DNA of 55,426 nucleotides from Zygnema cylindricum (GCA_037447655.1 JBBHKE010001149.1:242611-298036); one strand, 5' to 3'; shown: positions 1-11,755, counted from the first letter of the stretch. The notes: generated by a model from the sequence alone, not told the origin. Numbers and translations: made by a program.

Positions 1-309
1 TTATCTCTTCTCTCGCTCTGTACAGTTATTCTCACGCTAACTCTGTAAGCCGTAGTGGTAAAACGACGCCCCTTACTCCTCTTCAAAATACTATTTATTA
101 TGGTACACAATCATTTTGAGCTTTTTAAATATCCTTTTTTTAGGGGGGGGGTAATAGGCAAGCCTAACAAAATTACGCTCTGCTGTTCACTAAAAAATGT
201 TCACGAAACTTTACAACTTTTACCCATTTCTGGAGCCTAAACACTGCGTATTTTATTTGTACACATTTCGCTCTTTTTAGCAATTATTTTCGCTCTTTTA
301 TTCTACGCA
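1..309 (+). other. 5' flank of copia remnant, probably decayed pol
   Basis: No domain can be assigned with confidence. A short open stretch at 55-240 lies in the same frame as the integrase remnant downstream, so it may be the decayed pre-integrase part of pol. The expected zinc-binding His/Cys pattern is not visible. The 5' LTR, gag and protease of this element would lie upstream of the window. Confidence 0.3.
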
Positions 310-3189
310 GTGATTCTGAACCTTCCAAGTCTTAGTGACGCATCTTATTTTCTCGCTTTTATTAACGATTTTTCTCGCTTTACACATGTTTATTTTATGC
401 GTCACAAATCCGAGGTCTTTACCCATTTTCAACATTTCAAAGCACTTGTAAAAAATCACTTGTCGTCTCGCATTAAAACAATCCGAACGGATAATGGGGG
501 GGGGATTTTTTTCCTATAAATTTTTCGAGTTTTACTAACACATGGTATTATTTATCATAAAACTTCTCCTCATTCCCCGCAGCAAAATGGTGATGCCGAA
601 TGTCTCAATCGCACTCTTATTGACATGTCTCGCTCTCTTCTCTATTTTGCCTCTTTACCTTTTCAATTTTGGGCGGAAGCCTTACTAACTTCCTTTTCTA
701 TTTGTAATCGCTCTCCTACCTCTTCTCTTTCTAACGAAACTCCTTTTGAAGTTTGGCATGGGACAAAGCCCGATGTCTCTCATTTTCGCATATTTGGGTG
801 CGAAGCATACTTCAAAATCCTCCCCCCTTCCAATGGTAAATTAGGTCCTCAAGCTATGCGAGGGATTTTTGTGGGACATTCCCCGAATTCCAAAGCATAT
901 CGTATTTGGTGCCCATCTTCTCACCGTATTGTCATCACTCGTGACGTTATTTTTCATAAAACTCCCCTTTTACGTACACTTGTACCCGATTTCCCCATCA
1001 CTCCTCTACCTAGTTTATTTCCTCCTTACGAAACTGAACCCTCTAATTCTAGTACCACCTTGCTAACGCCCCCTTTAACCCCATTCCAAAATACGCCCCC
1101 TTTAAACCCACACATTTCTCCTATATCTACAGCTTTTACTCCTTCCACAGATTATGTCTCGTCCTCCAATTCCGGCGATGACTTTTCCCTAGTACACTCC
1201 AAAATTTTCGGCGCTTCACCTCTCACTATACAACCTGTCGCTGATGACGCGACTTTCTTAGACGCCACTACCTTTTTTGTCGCTATAAGAAGAGTCACTG
1301 ATGTAGCGATGGTCTTGGACGCGACAAATCTTCCTGTCGCCGGTGACGCTTCGGTCCTTCCATCGACAAACTTGGATTCACGTCCTTTGGATTTTTCGTC
1401 GCCGGCACGTGCTACTTGTAATTTGGTCATTATTACGCCCCTAACGCTACTTGCCGAACAACTTGCCGTACGTCAAAGTACGCGCTTTTTACAACCTACG
1501 TGGTTGATTCGCGAAAATATTGCTCACGCCAACCTTGCTAACATCAAAGATCCTCCCATATTAAATGTCGCGTTGAAACGCCCAAATGTTGACATGTGGC
1601 GGCTCGCTGCTACACAAGAGTACAGCGTATTAATGACAAACAATACCTTGACGCTTGGTACTCTTCCACCAAATCGTCGTGGGATTGGATTCAAGTGAGT
1701 CTTCAAATTTAAACGGTTGGCAAATGGTACGATCGACCGTTACAAAGCAAGGCTCGTCGCCAAGGGCTACTTACAAATAGAGGGCGTTGACTACAACGAG
1801 AATTTTGCTCCTGTCGTGAAGTTTGACTCCATCCGTACTATTTTGTCTCTGGTAGCTCTTCATGATTGGGAATTACAACAACTCGACGTCAAAACTGCTT
1901 TTTTTCATGGTACACTTGCAAAAGATATTTTTATGGAACAACCGCCTGGTTACGTTGTTCTTAGAATCGAAACTTTTGTTTTTCATTTACGTAAGTCAAT
2001 TTATGGTTTAAAACAAGCACCTAGAGTGTGGCATCAAACCCTTGTCGCAGCATTAATTAAAGAAGGATTTAGAGAAATCAGTGCAGATCTTGGGATAAAT
2101 ATTAGAGGTACAGGTAACCAGTTAATCATCATTATTATTTAAGTAGATGATTTAATTCTTGCAGGTCCTAGTAAGTCCTTTATTTATCAAGTCAAAAGAA
2201 GTCTCTCATCCTATTGGCCTATGACTGATTTAGGCGATCTTGACTATTGCTTAGGCATCACTATTTTACGTCAAAGGTCTGCACGCATTTTGCAAATGAG
2301 TCAAGAGCACTACATTCTTGATATTCTTGAGCATTTTGACATGTCTTATTGGAATTCGGTGTCTATTCCCTTTGATCCCAATACCACTCTCACCAAAGTG
2401 TCCTCTAATGGGAATGCCCAAGGAGATATAAGCTCATTATATCGGTCGATTTTAGAAAAATTGATGTATGTTATGCTTGGTACACGACCGGATATATGTA
2501 TCGCCGTTTGTCTTTTGTCTCAATTCTCGCACTGTGCCACTCAAACTCATCTCCAAGCCGATAAGCGTGTCCTTTGTTACCTAGAAGGAACAAAACATCT
2601 TCACCTCACCTTTTCCCATACTTCTTCTCCCTCGCATTCCTCCTCTTCTTTTTCTCCGGACACTTCGATTATTGGATTTTGCTATGCGGATTGGGGAAAT
2701 CAACCCGACGATCGTCGTTCCATTTTCGGTGTATATTTTTCTTTAGGTGGTGGCCTCATCTCTTGGTCATCCCGCAAACAAACCACTGTTGCACTTTCCT
2801 CAACGGATCAGGAATTTATGGCCGGCACTACCGCTACGAAATCTGCTATTTGGTTCTGACGCCTTCTTTCTGATCTCTCTTTTCCTCCATCTTCTCCAAC
2901 CTCTATTTTTTGTGACTCTCAAGGGGCATTAGCTCTTATGACAAACCCTATCCATCATACACGCACAAAACATATTGACATTCAATTTCATTTTACGCGT
3001 GATAAAATTCTTGATGGCACCGTATCTTTCTCTCATTTTGCCTCCGGCTCTCAACTTGCCGATTTTCTCACCAAACCTCTTCCTCGTCTTTTATTTTATC
3101 ATAACATTTACTATGCCGGTCTTTGTAAAGAAATGGTTATCCACTCTAATTCTGGAATCTGGAAGTGGATACCGTTGAAATACACTTAA
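310..3189 (+). pseudogene. pol: Ty1/copia pol remnant (integrase, reverse transcriptase, RNase H)
   Basis: One reading frame runs through the whole stretch, broken by four stops. Integrase is at 310 to about 1000: the second catalytic Asp lies in TDNGG (490-492), the third catalytic Glu in QQNGDAE (598-600), followed by the FWAEAL and GCEAYFK stretches. The first catalytic Asp is not seen at its expected place. Copia-type reverse transcriptase is at about 1680-2500 (YKARLVAKGY, LDVKTAFFHG). RNase H is at about 2540-3130 (CYADWGNQ, STDQEFMA, CDSQGAL), ending with the copia tail motif ADFLTKPL. Stops are at 517-519, 1696-1698 (at the Trp of the KWVFK motif), 2140-2142 (at the Tyr of YVDD) and 2857-2859. 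The order IN-RT-RH is diagnostic of Pseudoviridae-type elements. Gag and protease are outside the window. This copy cannot make a functional polyprotein. Confidence 0.93.
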
Positions 3190-3700
3190 AGCATTCTACA
3201 CTACTTGTTGTTCTCTACACTACCTGTAGAGTCTTATTTGCTACGCTGTAAGTCTAGTACTTTGTTTTAGCGTACTGTACTTTATTTAGTGGAATGTACA
3301 TACCTTTATTAGAATTGATGATTCTTACGTAGGAATCCTTTTAGACTTAGATTCCTTTTACCGTAACTAGTTGTACCTTCCTAAGTTATGCTCTAGATTA
3401 GATGAACCTTTTAGAGCCTTTTCAGCTACCCCTTACTTCGTCTTACTATAAGACTCTCTTGTGTCGTTATGTAAATTAACAAAATCTAAAAGACACTCAA
3501 ACGACAAACCTCTCACTTGTTTCCTTGTTTGTCGTTACTCTTTTCCTGTCTTCTATATCTTGGCCTTTTTCTTCACTTTCGGCCTATCTTGATCTTTTGT
3601 CATAATAGTCTTTTTGGCCTTTCATGGCCTCACATTCAATAGATACTTAATGTGAAATTCATTGTGTTCCTAAATATATATATATATATATCCCTTACAT
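3174..3700 (+). repeat. Possible 3' LTR remnant of the copia element
   Basis: Directly after the pol stop the sequence CGTTGAAATACACTT resembles the TGTTGAAATCACTAA start of the copia LTRs at 45.8 and 51.5 kb, with a mutated first base. It follows a purine-rich run (ctggaagtgga) of the kind expected for a polypurine tract. The stretch is noncoding and T-rich and contains an (AT)n run near 3676. No second LTR copy is in the window, so the right border is a guess. Confidence 0.35.
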
Positions 3701-4339
3701 GGTGGTGTTAAGTCTCTTTTTGAGGGTTTTTCCTACTTTTTCTATATTTATTATTATATTTTAATGCTTGTTGTTTGATTTAATTTTTATGCACTTCGAG
3801 TGTGGGACTGACAATTTTGTTAGTTCGATTTGTTACGATTTTTTATTTTATTATTGTTTGTGGTATTATGTTGACCAAAAGATTTGAAAAAATAAGAACA
3901 TGAATATGTAGTACTTTTTCTACAAGCTTAGTACTTTTTTCAACTTTCCGGTTTAAACCTGTTTGGGTAAGAATTTGAATATAATTTCACAATTTCAAGG
4001 TTGAAAGTTGCAATGTGAATGGAATCAGTTTTGAACATTCTAAATATGTTAGGAAATGTAAAAAATGTGTTTTTCACGTTACATTTAGAGCTTGATTAAC
4101 TTAGTATATAATCACCGATCAAATTAAAAAGCACGATGGTAAACCATCTGAGTCTAAGGGTACAAAAGGGGTAGCATGGCCATAACTGAAAAACTACAAG
4201 CAGTGCAAAAAAAAACAAAGAAAGCAATGTGAAGTGCCTTGTTTTCTTCTTTGTTCGTTTTCTTTGTTTGATATGACAAAAACAATTATGTCTTGCACAC
4301 ATTTTTTAAAGCTTTGGTTTCCACATTTTTTGTAGATTC
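3701..4339. other. AT-rich intergenic DNA
   Basis: AT-rich DNA without a credible coding region or recognised repeat. Confidence 0.5.
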
Positions 4340-4545
4340 ATAGCTTCTTTCCTTCCTTCTTTTTTCCCTACTTTCTTTCTTTTTTTCTTCCCTTCTGTCT
4401 TTCCTTCTTTCTTTCTTTCTTTCCTTCTTTCTTTCTTTCTTTCCTTCTTTCCTTACTTTCTTCCTACTTTCTTTCCTTCTTGCTTCCCTTTCTTCCCTTC
4501 TTTCTTCCCTCCTTTTTCCCTTCTTTCCTTCCTTTCTTTCTTTCT
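4340..4545 (+). repeat. Pyrimidine microsatellite (TTTC/TTCC)n
   Basis: About 200 bp of almost pure pyrimidines built from TTTC, TTCC and TTCTT units. It directly abuts the inverted MITE pair. The Lys/Glu/Arg-rich open frame on the minus strand is a by-product of the repeat. Confidence 0.9.
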
Positions 4546-4559
4546 TGCATTCCCTCCAC

Positions 4560-4702
4560 ATAAAACATCTTTTCTCCGTACACATATGTTCGATTTTCAC
4601 ATGGAGACCGCCAATCGGAAGGTGAGAATCTTGCCTTTCAATCGCAACCGTCAGATCCATAATCGGACAAACATGTACGGAGAAAAGACGTTTTAACTGG
4701 CG
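4560..4702 (+). mobile_element. MITE family A, copy 1
   Basis: A 143-bp noncoding element with terminal inverted repeats: it begins AAACATCTTTTCTCCGTACA and ends with the reverse complement (TGTACGGAGAAAAGACGTTTT). The interior includes GAGACCGCCAATCGGAAG. It is an inverted copy of 4732-4880. No clear target duplication can be called, so the superfamily is unknown. Confidence 0.75.
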
Positions 4703-4731
4703 AAAAAAACAATAACATAGTGTTTTTTTTT

Positions 4732-4880
4732 CGCCACTTAAAACATCTTTTCTCCGTACACACATGTCGGGTTGTAGATCTGACGGTTGCGATTGAAAGG
4801 TAAGGTTCTTAGCTTCCGAGTGGCGGTCTACATGTGAAAATCCGACAAGTGTGTACGGAGAAAAGATGTTTTAAGTGGCG
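4732..4880 (-). mobile_element. MITE family A, copy 2 (inverted)
   Basis: Inverted relative of 4560-4702, about 30 bp away. It has the same terminal repeats (CGCCACTTAAAACATCTTTT at the left, reverse complement at 4861-4880) and the same interior with scattered substitutions. The two together could fold into a long hairpin. A third, shortened relative lies at 15219-15305. Confidence 0.75.
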
Positions 4881-4892
4881 GGGAATTCTATT

Positions 4893-4916
4893 GACACTAA
4901 TAGCGATACACGGTGT
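4893..4916 (-). repeat. Isolated right end of a CACCG-type MITE
   Basis: The segment cactaatagcgatacacggtg followed by TA matches the right terminus of the TA-flanked MITE family of 11-18 kb. A matching left end was not found, so the family A MITEs may have inserted into and broken such an element. Confidence 0.45.
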
Positions 4917-5335
4917 AGTGTTCTCCAAAGAGAAGTAATCCAACCGTCCAACAACAACCATCAACATCTATCCTGCCAAAATTGTTGTCTCGTGAGTTTG
5001 TATGGAAGTTAAAAAACGTTCGGATTAATAATTTTAGCACGCACATTATCGTGAAATATTGGTAGAATACGTACGATTTATCTTATGGTTTGAGTGTTTG
5101 ACCTCTTCTTTCACGTTACTTTAAATTTTGACTTTTCTACTTCTCCTCACACTTAGATAGTTTACCATCACGATTTCAAATAAAGATTGTTACAACATAA
5201 TAAGCTCTGATATTACATCAACAAAAAATCAAATTGAAATAACCAACATAGTATTTAATAACAAAACATGACACAATTAAGAATTGATCCGACTTAAAAA
5301 GAGCTTTTGATTATTTCTTAAATTGTACCCAAATA
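4917..5335. other. Intergenic DNA, nothing recognised
   Basis: No coding region, repeat or RNA gene that I can support. Confidence 0.5.
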
Positions 5336-5431
5336 ACATCCAATCGGCTGAGACCCTAATTTTTTATCCTTCCAAAAATAAAAACATCCAATTGGCTGAA
5401 ATCCTAATCCCTTATCCTTCCAAAAATAGAA
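5336..5431 (+). repeat. 48-bp tandem duplication
   Basis: Two adjacent copies (5336-5383, 5384-5431) of a unit starting ACATCCAATYGGCTGA and ending with TATCCTTCCAAAAATA, differing at a few positions. Confidence 0.8.
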
Positions 5432-5850
5432 AAAAAAAAAACAAGGGGGTTCCAAAAACAACCTGAATATTCACTAAGTACTGAAATTATTATAGGTTGT
5501 GAACAAAGAGTCGAATCCTCCCAGAAAAAGATTTGAAATATACTGAACAGTATCACATTGTACAGAAAAAAAAAAGGAATACTCAATTTTTGCTAAAACC
5601 CCATCTCATAAAAAAGAAGAGTACTAAAGAAGGCCTAAATTTACCACTGCCTTTACCATCCACTTTGTACAAAGGTTTGGAAAAGTCATTCTAATATTTT
5701 AAATTTACGAAAACGACGATATTTCGGCAAAAGTTTCTATGTTGGCATAAAATTCTATTCATAAATAATTTATGCCTTCTCTTCTTTAGCCGATTATCTC
5801 TTTTTATTTTTAGTTCAGGTAAATCTCTCACAAACTGGCTATACAACATT

Positions 5851-6031
5851 GGAGAGGGAGAGAGAAAGAGAGACAGAGAGAGAGGGAGAGGAAGAGAGAG
5901 AGGGAGAGTGATAGAGCGAAAGAGAGGGAGAGAGAGGGGGCGACAGAGAGGAAAAGGGAGGGAGAGAGAGTGTGTGTGCGTAAGAGAGGGAGAGAGAGGG
6001 GGCGGCAGAGAGAGAGAGAGAGAGAGAGAGA
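5851..6031 (+). repeat. (GA)n-rich microsatellite
   Basis: About 180 bp of GA, GAGG and GGGA units, ending in an uninterrupted (GA) run. The Ser/Leu-rich frames on the minus strand and Glu/Arg-rich frame on the plus strand are repeat artefacts. Confidence 0.9.
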
Positions 6032-6032
6032 A

Positions 6033-6461
6033 TCAATCTCTAGAATTGGAGATATCAATTTCTGTCAAATCGACGGGTCCTGAAAGCCATCTTTTTAGTC
6101 GACTCCGAATACTCGATCCTCCAGACTTCGCAACTTTTGGGGTTTTTTGAACCGGTTTTTTTGTCGAGGCATTTTCGGAAACTGGTCGAGGAATCGGGCC
6201 CGACTTTGAAACAATACCTCTCCCTCCTTCTCTTCTCTCTCTCCCCTCTCGCTTTTCTCTCCCTTCTCTCTGGAGACAGAAAGCATCCATTCTTTGTTGG
6301 GCTTCCAAAACGTCGAAAGTTGCCATTTTGAGTCGAATTCGGGCAGATTCCATTGCAGCTTCACTACAGGCTTGTTCAACAGCTGTTAATAAGACAAAAA
6401 AAAGGGTAGAGAGAGAGAAAGAGATAGAGCGAGAGATCAGAGTTTGTTGTGTAGAGAACAA
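6033..6461 (-). CDS. Hypothetical ORF, doubtful
   Basis: A 142-residue open frame next to the GA repeat. Its first half has a mixed, protein-like composition (EQACSEAAMESARIRLK, FDVLEAQQRMDAF), then comes a low-complexity Arg/Glu/Gly stretch translated from a GA-rich segment, then a basic Ser/Pro-rich tail. I recognise no domain. It may be an exon or a chance frame. No splice signals or neighbours decide the matter. Confidence 0.15.
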   Translation of the reverse strand: MFSTQQTLISRSISFSLSTLFFVLLTAVEQACSEAAMESARIRLKMATFDVLEAQQRMDAFCLQREGREKREGRERREGGRGIVSKSGPIPRPVSENASTKKPVQKTPKVAKSGGSSIRSRLKRWLSGPVDLTEIDISNSRD

Positions 6462-7251
6462 TAATTAGAGTGGAATAGCGATAACTAATTAATTTTAGTG
6501 TGTGACGGGATGTCGCAAAACAAACGTTGAAAGAAGAAATTATTAACATTCATGTCAGTATTTGGATGGCTTTCCCAAATGTTTGAAGATCTATTAAGCA
6601 AAAGAAAAATATTGTCAGCATAGTAATAAAATTGTAGCAAAACAACTTTGCTAGGAAAGTAAATTCTGGGTTACAACCAAAAAATGATTATTAGTTCTGG
6701 ATTATTTTTTGAGGAAATTGAAAGACAGTCGTGGAGTTATATCATTTTCATTCTCATATTTTGTTACTTCATTTCTTAAGTTTGTGTATTTCCGTCATCG
6801 AAGAAGATATCAGCAAGCTCAAGGGGTAAAATCATATGAGAAAGTGAACAGACAATAAATTTAGGAGGCACAATCATTTGGATTATCATGAAAAAATAAA
6901 CATTTATTTGTTTTCTTTCGAATGAAACCTTGTTTTTTTTTTCGTTCCCAAGCTTTCACCTCATAATTCTTAATTTTTACACCATGTTTGAGCCACCCAA
7001 ATACACCACTCATGGTTCATATTTCAATCAAGCAACATCTTTTATTTTTTGTTTCCAAACTTCCAGGCCTAATTTTACACTTTCGGTTTAATTTTAAATT
7101 AGCGTTTTACTAATTTCTATAACTCATAAATACACCGAAAATCGCTATTATAGTAAATCACTTCCAAATGACGTGGCTGATTTTGGATCATTTAAAGAAT
7201 TAGCTTCAAGGAAATCCAATAGTGTTAATAAGGATACTATGTGGCAGAGGT
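6462..7251. other. AT-rich spacer before the minisatellite
   Basis: No coding region or recognised repeat. Confidence 0.5.
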
Positions 7252-9362
7252 AAATACACACCTCGACATCACAATTGCCCACTCCATTTTTTATTCTTTG
7301 TTAAATACACACCTCGACATCACAATTACCACCTCCATTTTTTATTCTTTGTTAAATACACACCTCGACATCACAATTGCCAACTCCAATTTTCACTCTT
7401 TGTTAAATACACACCTCGACATCACAATTGCCAACTCCAATTTTCACTCTTTGTTAAATACACACCTCGACATCACAATTGCCAACTCCAATTTTCACTC
7501 TTTGTTAAATACACACCTCGACATCACAATTGCCAACTCCAATTTTCACTCTTTGTTAAATACACACCTCGACATCACAATTGCCAACTCCAATTTTCAT
7601 TCTTTGTTAAATACACACCTCGACATCACAATTGCCAACTCCAATTTTCACTCTTTGTTAAATACACACCTCGACATCACAATTGCCAACTCCAATTTTT
7701 ATTCTTTGTTAAATACACACCTCGACATCACAATTGCCCACTCCATTTTTCATTCTTTGTTAAATACACACCTCGACATCACAATTACCAACTCCAATTT
7801 TTATTCTTTGTTAAATACACACCTCGACATCACAATTACCACCTCCATTTTTTATTCTTTGTTAAATACACACCTCGACATCACAATTGCCAACTCCAAT
7901 TTTCATTCTTTGTTAAATACACACCTCGACATCACAATTGCCAACTCCAATTTTCACTCTTTGTTAAATACACACCTCGACATCACAATTGCCAACTCCA
8001 ATTTTCACTCTTTGTTAAATACACACCTCGACATCACAATTGCCAACTCCAATTTTCACTCTTTGTTAAATACACACCTCGACATCACAATTGCCAACTC
8101 CAATTTTCACTCTTTGTTAAATACACACCTCGACATCACAATTGCCAACTCCAATTTTTATTCTTTGTTAAATACACACCTCGACATCACAATTGCCAAC
8201 TCCAATTTTCACTCTTTGTTAAATACACACCTCGACATCACAATTGCCAACTCCAATTTTTATTCTTTGTTAAATACACACCTCGACATCACAATTGCCA
8301 ACTCCAATTTTCACTCTTTGTTAAATACACACCTCGACATCACAATTACCAACTCCATTTTTCATTCTTTGTTAAATACACACCTCGACATCACAATTAC
8401 CAACTCCAATTTTTATTCTTTGTTAAATACACACCTCGACATCACAATTACCACCTCCATTTTTTATTCTTTGTTAAATACACACCTCGACATCACAATT
8501 ACCACCTCCATTTTTTATTCTTTGTTAAATACACACCTCGACATCACAATTGCCAACTCCAATTTTCATTCTTTGTTAAATACACACCTCGACATCACAA
8601 TTGCCAACTCCAATTTTTATTCTTTGTTAAATACACACCTCGACATCACAATTGCCAACTCCAATTTTCACTCTTTGTTAAATACACACCTCGACATCAC
8701 AATTGCCAACTCCAATTTTCACTCTTTGTTAAATACACACCTCGACATCACAATTGCCAACTCCAATTTTCACTCTTTGTTAAATACACACCTCGACATC
8801 ACAATTGCCAACTCCAATTTTCACTCTTTGTTAAATACACACCTCGACATCACAATTGCCAACTCCAATTTTCACTCTTTGTTAAATACACACCTCGACA
8901 TCACAATTGCCAACTCCAATTTTCACTCTTTGTTAAATACACACCTCGACATCACAATTGCCAACTCCAATTTTCACTCTTTGTTAAATACACACCTCGA
9001 CATCACAATTGCCAACTCCAATTTTCACTCTTTGTTAAATACACACCTCGACATCACAATTGCCAACTCCAATTTTCACTCTTTGTTAAATACACACCTC
9101 GACATCACAATTGCCAACTCCAATTTTCACTCTTTGTTAAATACACACCTCGACATCACAATTGCCAACTCCAATTTTCACTCTTTGTTAAATACACACC
9201 TCGACATCACAATTGCCAACTCCAATTTTCACTCTTTGTTAAATACACACCTCGACATCACAATTGCCAACTCCAATTTTCACTCTTTGTTAAATACACA
9301 CCTCGACATCACAATTGCCAACTCCAATTTTCACTCTTTGTTAAATACACACCTCGACATCG
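7252..9362 (+). repeat. 51-bp minisatellite, 41 full copies
   Basis: Exactly 41 head-to-tail copies of a 51-bp unit beginning AAATACACACCTCGACATCA, plus a 20-bp partial copy at 9343-9362. Copies differ mainly at three places: caattgccaac versus caattaccacc or caattgcccac, ccaatttt versus ccattttt, and cactc versus tattc or cattc. Because 51 is a multiple of three and the unit lacks stops in two plus-strand frames, both frames stay open across the array (units such as VKYTPRHHNCQLQFSLF or LNTHLDITIANSNFHSL). Non-standard units cluster at copies 1-2, 9-13 and 22-27. The last 14 copies are nearly uniform, as expected from recent local expansion. I see no domain, signal or conserved codon pattern arguing that it is translated. 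Confidence 0.97.
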
Positions 9363-9593
9363 CGACCGATTCGCAAGAGCCGAATCGTCGTATCCCCATC
9401 GTCCCGGCCGCGGAAAATCGTCCATTTTTGATGTGGAAAACTGGTACGATTTCGCTAAATACCCTTTATTTTTTACGCCCATTTGTGACCCTTCTGGATG
9501 GCATAAAAACGGTACCCATAAAATCAGGACAGCGAAAAAGACAAAAAAAAAAAAAAACAACAACAACAATGAGAAAATATAGAAAACTAAACG
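9363..9593. other. Unique DNA downstream of the minisatellite
   Basis: GC-richer unique sequence that the open frames of the minisatellite run into. No domain is recognised. Confidence 0.4.
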
Positions 9594-9614
9594 AGAGAGA
9601 GAGAGAGGGAGAGG

Positions 9615-9672
<58 letters not shown>

Positions 9673-9690
9673 AAGAAAGAGAGAGAAACG
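9594..9690 (+). repeat. (GA)n microsatellite
   Basis: Nearly pure GA dinucleotide run with a few GGGA and GAAA interruptions. Confidence 0.95.
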
Positions 9691-10000
9691 TGGAAATAAA
9701 AATCGCATGCATTGCCAAATTCCAGCCTGGCATTCTTCCTTGCAACAAAAAAAATTGCTGATGTCACTCACGCCAGCCAGAGTCTCCCCAAACAGCGAAT
9801 CCCGGATGTTGCGCCGGAATATCCGCCGGATTTTCCGGATATATATCCGTTTGAGGCAAAGAAGCGAGAGAAGACTGTCGGCGCAAGCGTCCATGGCCAC
9901 TGAGCTTCGGAGAATCTCCATAGTCAAAATCGCTTCCCTCCAACATAACTCTCTTTAAAAAAAAAAAAATCCCAAAAAAAAAGGAAAAACTCACTCTTTT
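9691..10000. other. Unassigned segment with short open frame
   Basis: A 63-residue plus-strand frame (9712-9903) contains IPDVAPEYPPDFPDIYPFEAK, caused in part by a CCGGAT-rich near-palindrome at 9810-9850. No homology is recognised, and frames on the other strand are equally long. Confidence 0.25.
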
Positions 10001-10065
10001 TGTAAATTTTTGTAAATTCCTGTAAATTTTTGTAAATTTTCGTAAATTTTTGTAAATTTTTGTAA
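10001..10065 (+). repeat. 10-bp tandem repeat TGTAAATTTT
   Basis: About 6.5 copies of TGTAAATTTT with single-base variants. Confidence 0.9.
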
Positions 10066-11456
10066 GAATGGAGTGTGTTAAGAGGATATTTGAGGAAGTA
10101 AGTGGATAAGGGATGGTGGATATAGTTGTTGGTTCTAAGGAAAGGAGCCAAATTGGGCCGCTAGACGACAAGAGAGAGGGGAAACGAGGAGCCACTTGGA
10201 AGTAGAAAAACGGAAAAGGGGACGGAAACGGGATTTTGGATCGGTTGGGAAGACAGAGCGGGACTTGGGCCGCACGATTCGATAGTGCGAAAGGAATCGT
10301 ACGATATTTTTAGTGTGTGTTAAAACCGTGACATCACCGAATAGGACGGCGGGAGATGATTGGTTAGGGTTTTAATATGGCGTAACATGAGTGGCGGACG
10401 AACCGAGCAAAGCATATTTTGTCGCGGAAATTACGAGATTTTGTCGCGTATTGAATGAATTTTGAAACAGTGACGGTAACGGAGTCGGTCGACACGCAAC
10501 GCGTGGCGGCTGCTGAGAGTTCAGTACGGAGGGTTTGGTACGGATGACAGTGACGTATCAGAAATACGTCGAGGATTTTGATTGTGAAAAAGATATTCTG
10601 GACCGACACCTTCAAGAAAAGGACAATAGGATGCCGCAAAAGACAATTTGTCCGATTTTGCAAAAAGGTGTTTGGGCGAGAACGATTTTGGAATATTCTT
10701 CTGTTCATGGCACGTCACGACAAAATATCCAGCATCTAGGGACAGCAAGACCTGACGCCAGATTTTTTATTTTTTTTTTATTTATTTTTTTGTCTCCAGA
10801 CAAGGACCTGTACCAGAAAGTTTTAAGTTGCTGCTATGATTACTCAGACAGAAGTCCTACAAGACGACAAAAACGTTCGTACAGATTCTGTACGAATTTT
10901 GCAGATTCCCTAGGGAATCACTGTCGAAAATGCGGCTACTCCGGTCTGTAGCTGTCTCCGTACTTCCCGGATCTCGCCCTCGAAACCGATGTTTTGTCGT
11001 TTTGGAAGATCTACGTTTTTTAGACAGCGCGTTGAATTCTGTGGAAGCTAAGATTTGAGTGATTCTACTATTCACCGAGGTCGCGACAAAAATTAATTTT
11101 GTTTAACATGCTTGCAAAGTACGACAAACACAGGTTGGCTATCCCGAGTTGATGACCGTACAGGCCATGCACTTGTGCCAATGAGACAAAAAATCTGTAT
11201 CCTCGATAAACTCGGCAACTTAATGACACGTGTGAGAAGATTCGCAACAACAGCCTCATCTGTTTTTTTTGCAAGAGTCCATTTCACCCCAATTTTGTCG
11301 TTTTGTCCGTGAAAATTCTCGGACTTGCGCACCGGTAACTGCCAGGAAATCTGGCTACGTGGCACGCTACAAACAAACCGTGCCTCAAAACTCGTATAGG
11401 GTGAGCAAGCCGACAAATGTTGTCAGAAGTAAGAACCAGATAACGACAGATTATGC
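10066..11456. other. Unassigned DNA rich in TTTGTCG words
   Basis: No supported gene. The words TTTGTCG and CGACAAA recur on both strands, and short overlapping frames on both strands show no known motif. It could be a decayed DNA transposon, but no terminal repeats were identified. Confidence 0.4.
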
Positions 11457-11458
11457 TA

Positions 11459-11668
11459 CACCACCAATCGTTATTAGCGTTGTGTACGTTAATTCCGTCC
11501 CGCTTTTTTTTATTATTATTCTCAAATAGAATTATCAACACTATTTAAAAATAACCCTAATTCCTAACTAGAATAGACGATTTCTTCGAAAATTTTCAAA
11601 TTCCCAATTAGCGTAAACCACGCTAATTATTCGTATACGCTAAAAAAACTTACACGCTAATAACGATG
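11459..11668 (+). mobile_element. MITE family B, short deletion derivative
   Basis: Starts CACCACCAATCGTTATTAGC after TA and ends at ACGCTAATAACGATG before TA. Both ends match the 536-541-bp copies (for example the GCGTTGTGTACG and CTAATTCCGTCCCGC segments), but most of the interior and part of the right terminal repeat are missing. Confidence 0.75.
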
Positions 11669-11755
11669 TACCATGTTTCCAACTTTTCGAGGCGCAACCG
11701 GATTTTGTCGGTCAGTATACGTCAAATAGCGTACATCTTAAAGTACGGAAACCTA

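Noticed and set aside
4286-4765. Lys/Glu/Arg-rich minus-strand ORF
   Set aside because: Translation of a pyrimidine microsatellite and MITE sequence.
5828-6150. Ser/Leu-rich and Arg/Glu-rich ORFs
   Set aside because: Translation of the GA microsatellite in different frames.
7252-9362. CRISPR-like array
   Set aside because: The units are directly adjacent with no unique spacers, so this is a minisatellite.
7222-9958. Very long open frames (786 and 905 codons) over the minisatellite
   Set aside because: Both frames are open only because the repeat unit is 51 bp without stops. Two equally long overlapping frames, no domain, and runoff into a GA microsatellite argue against a gene.
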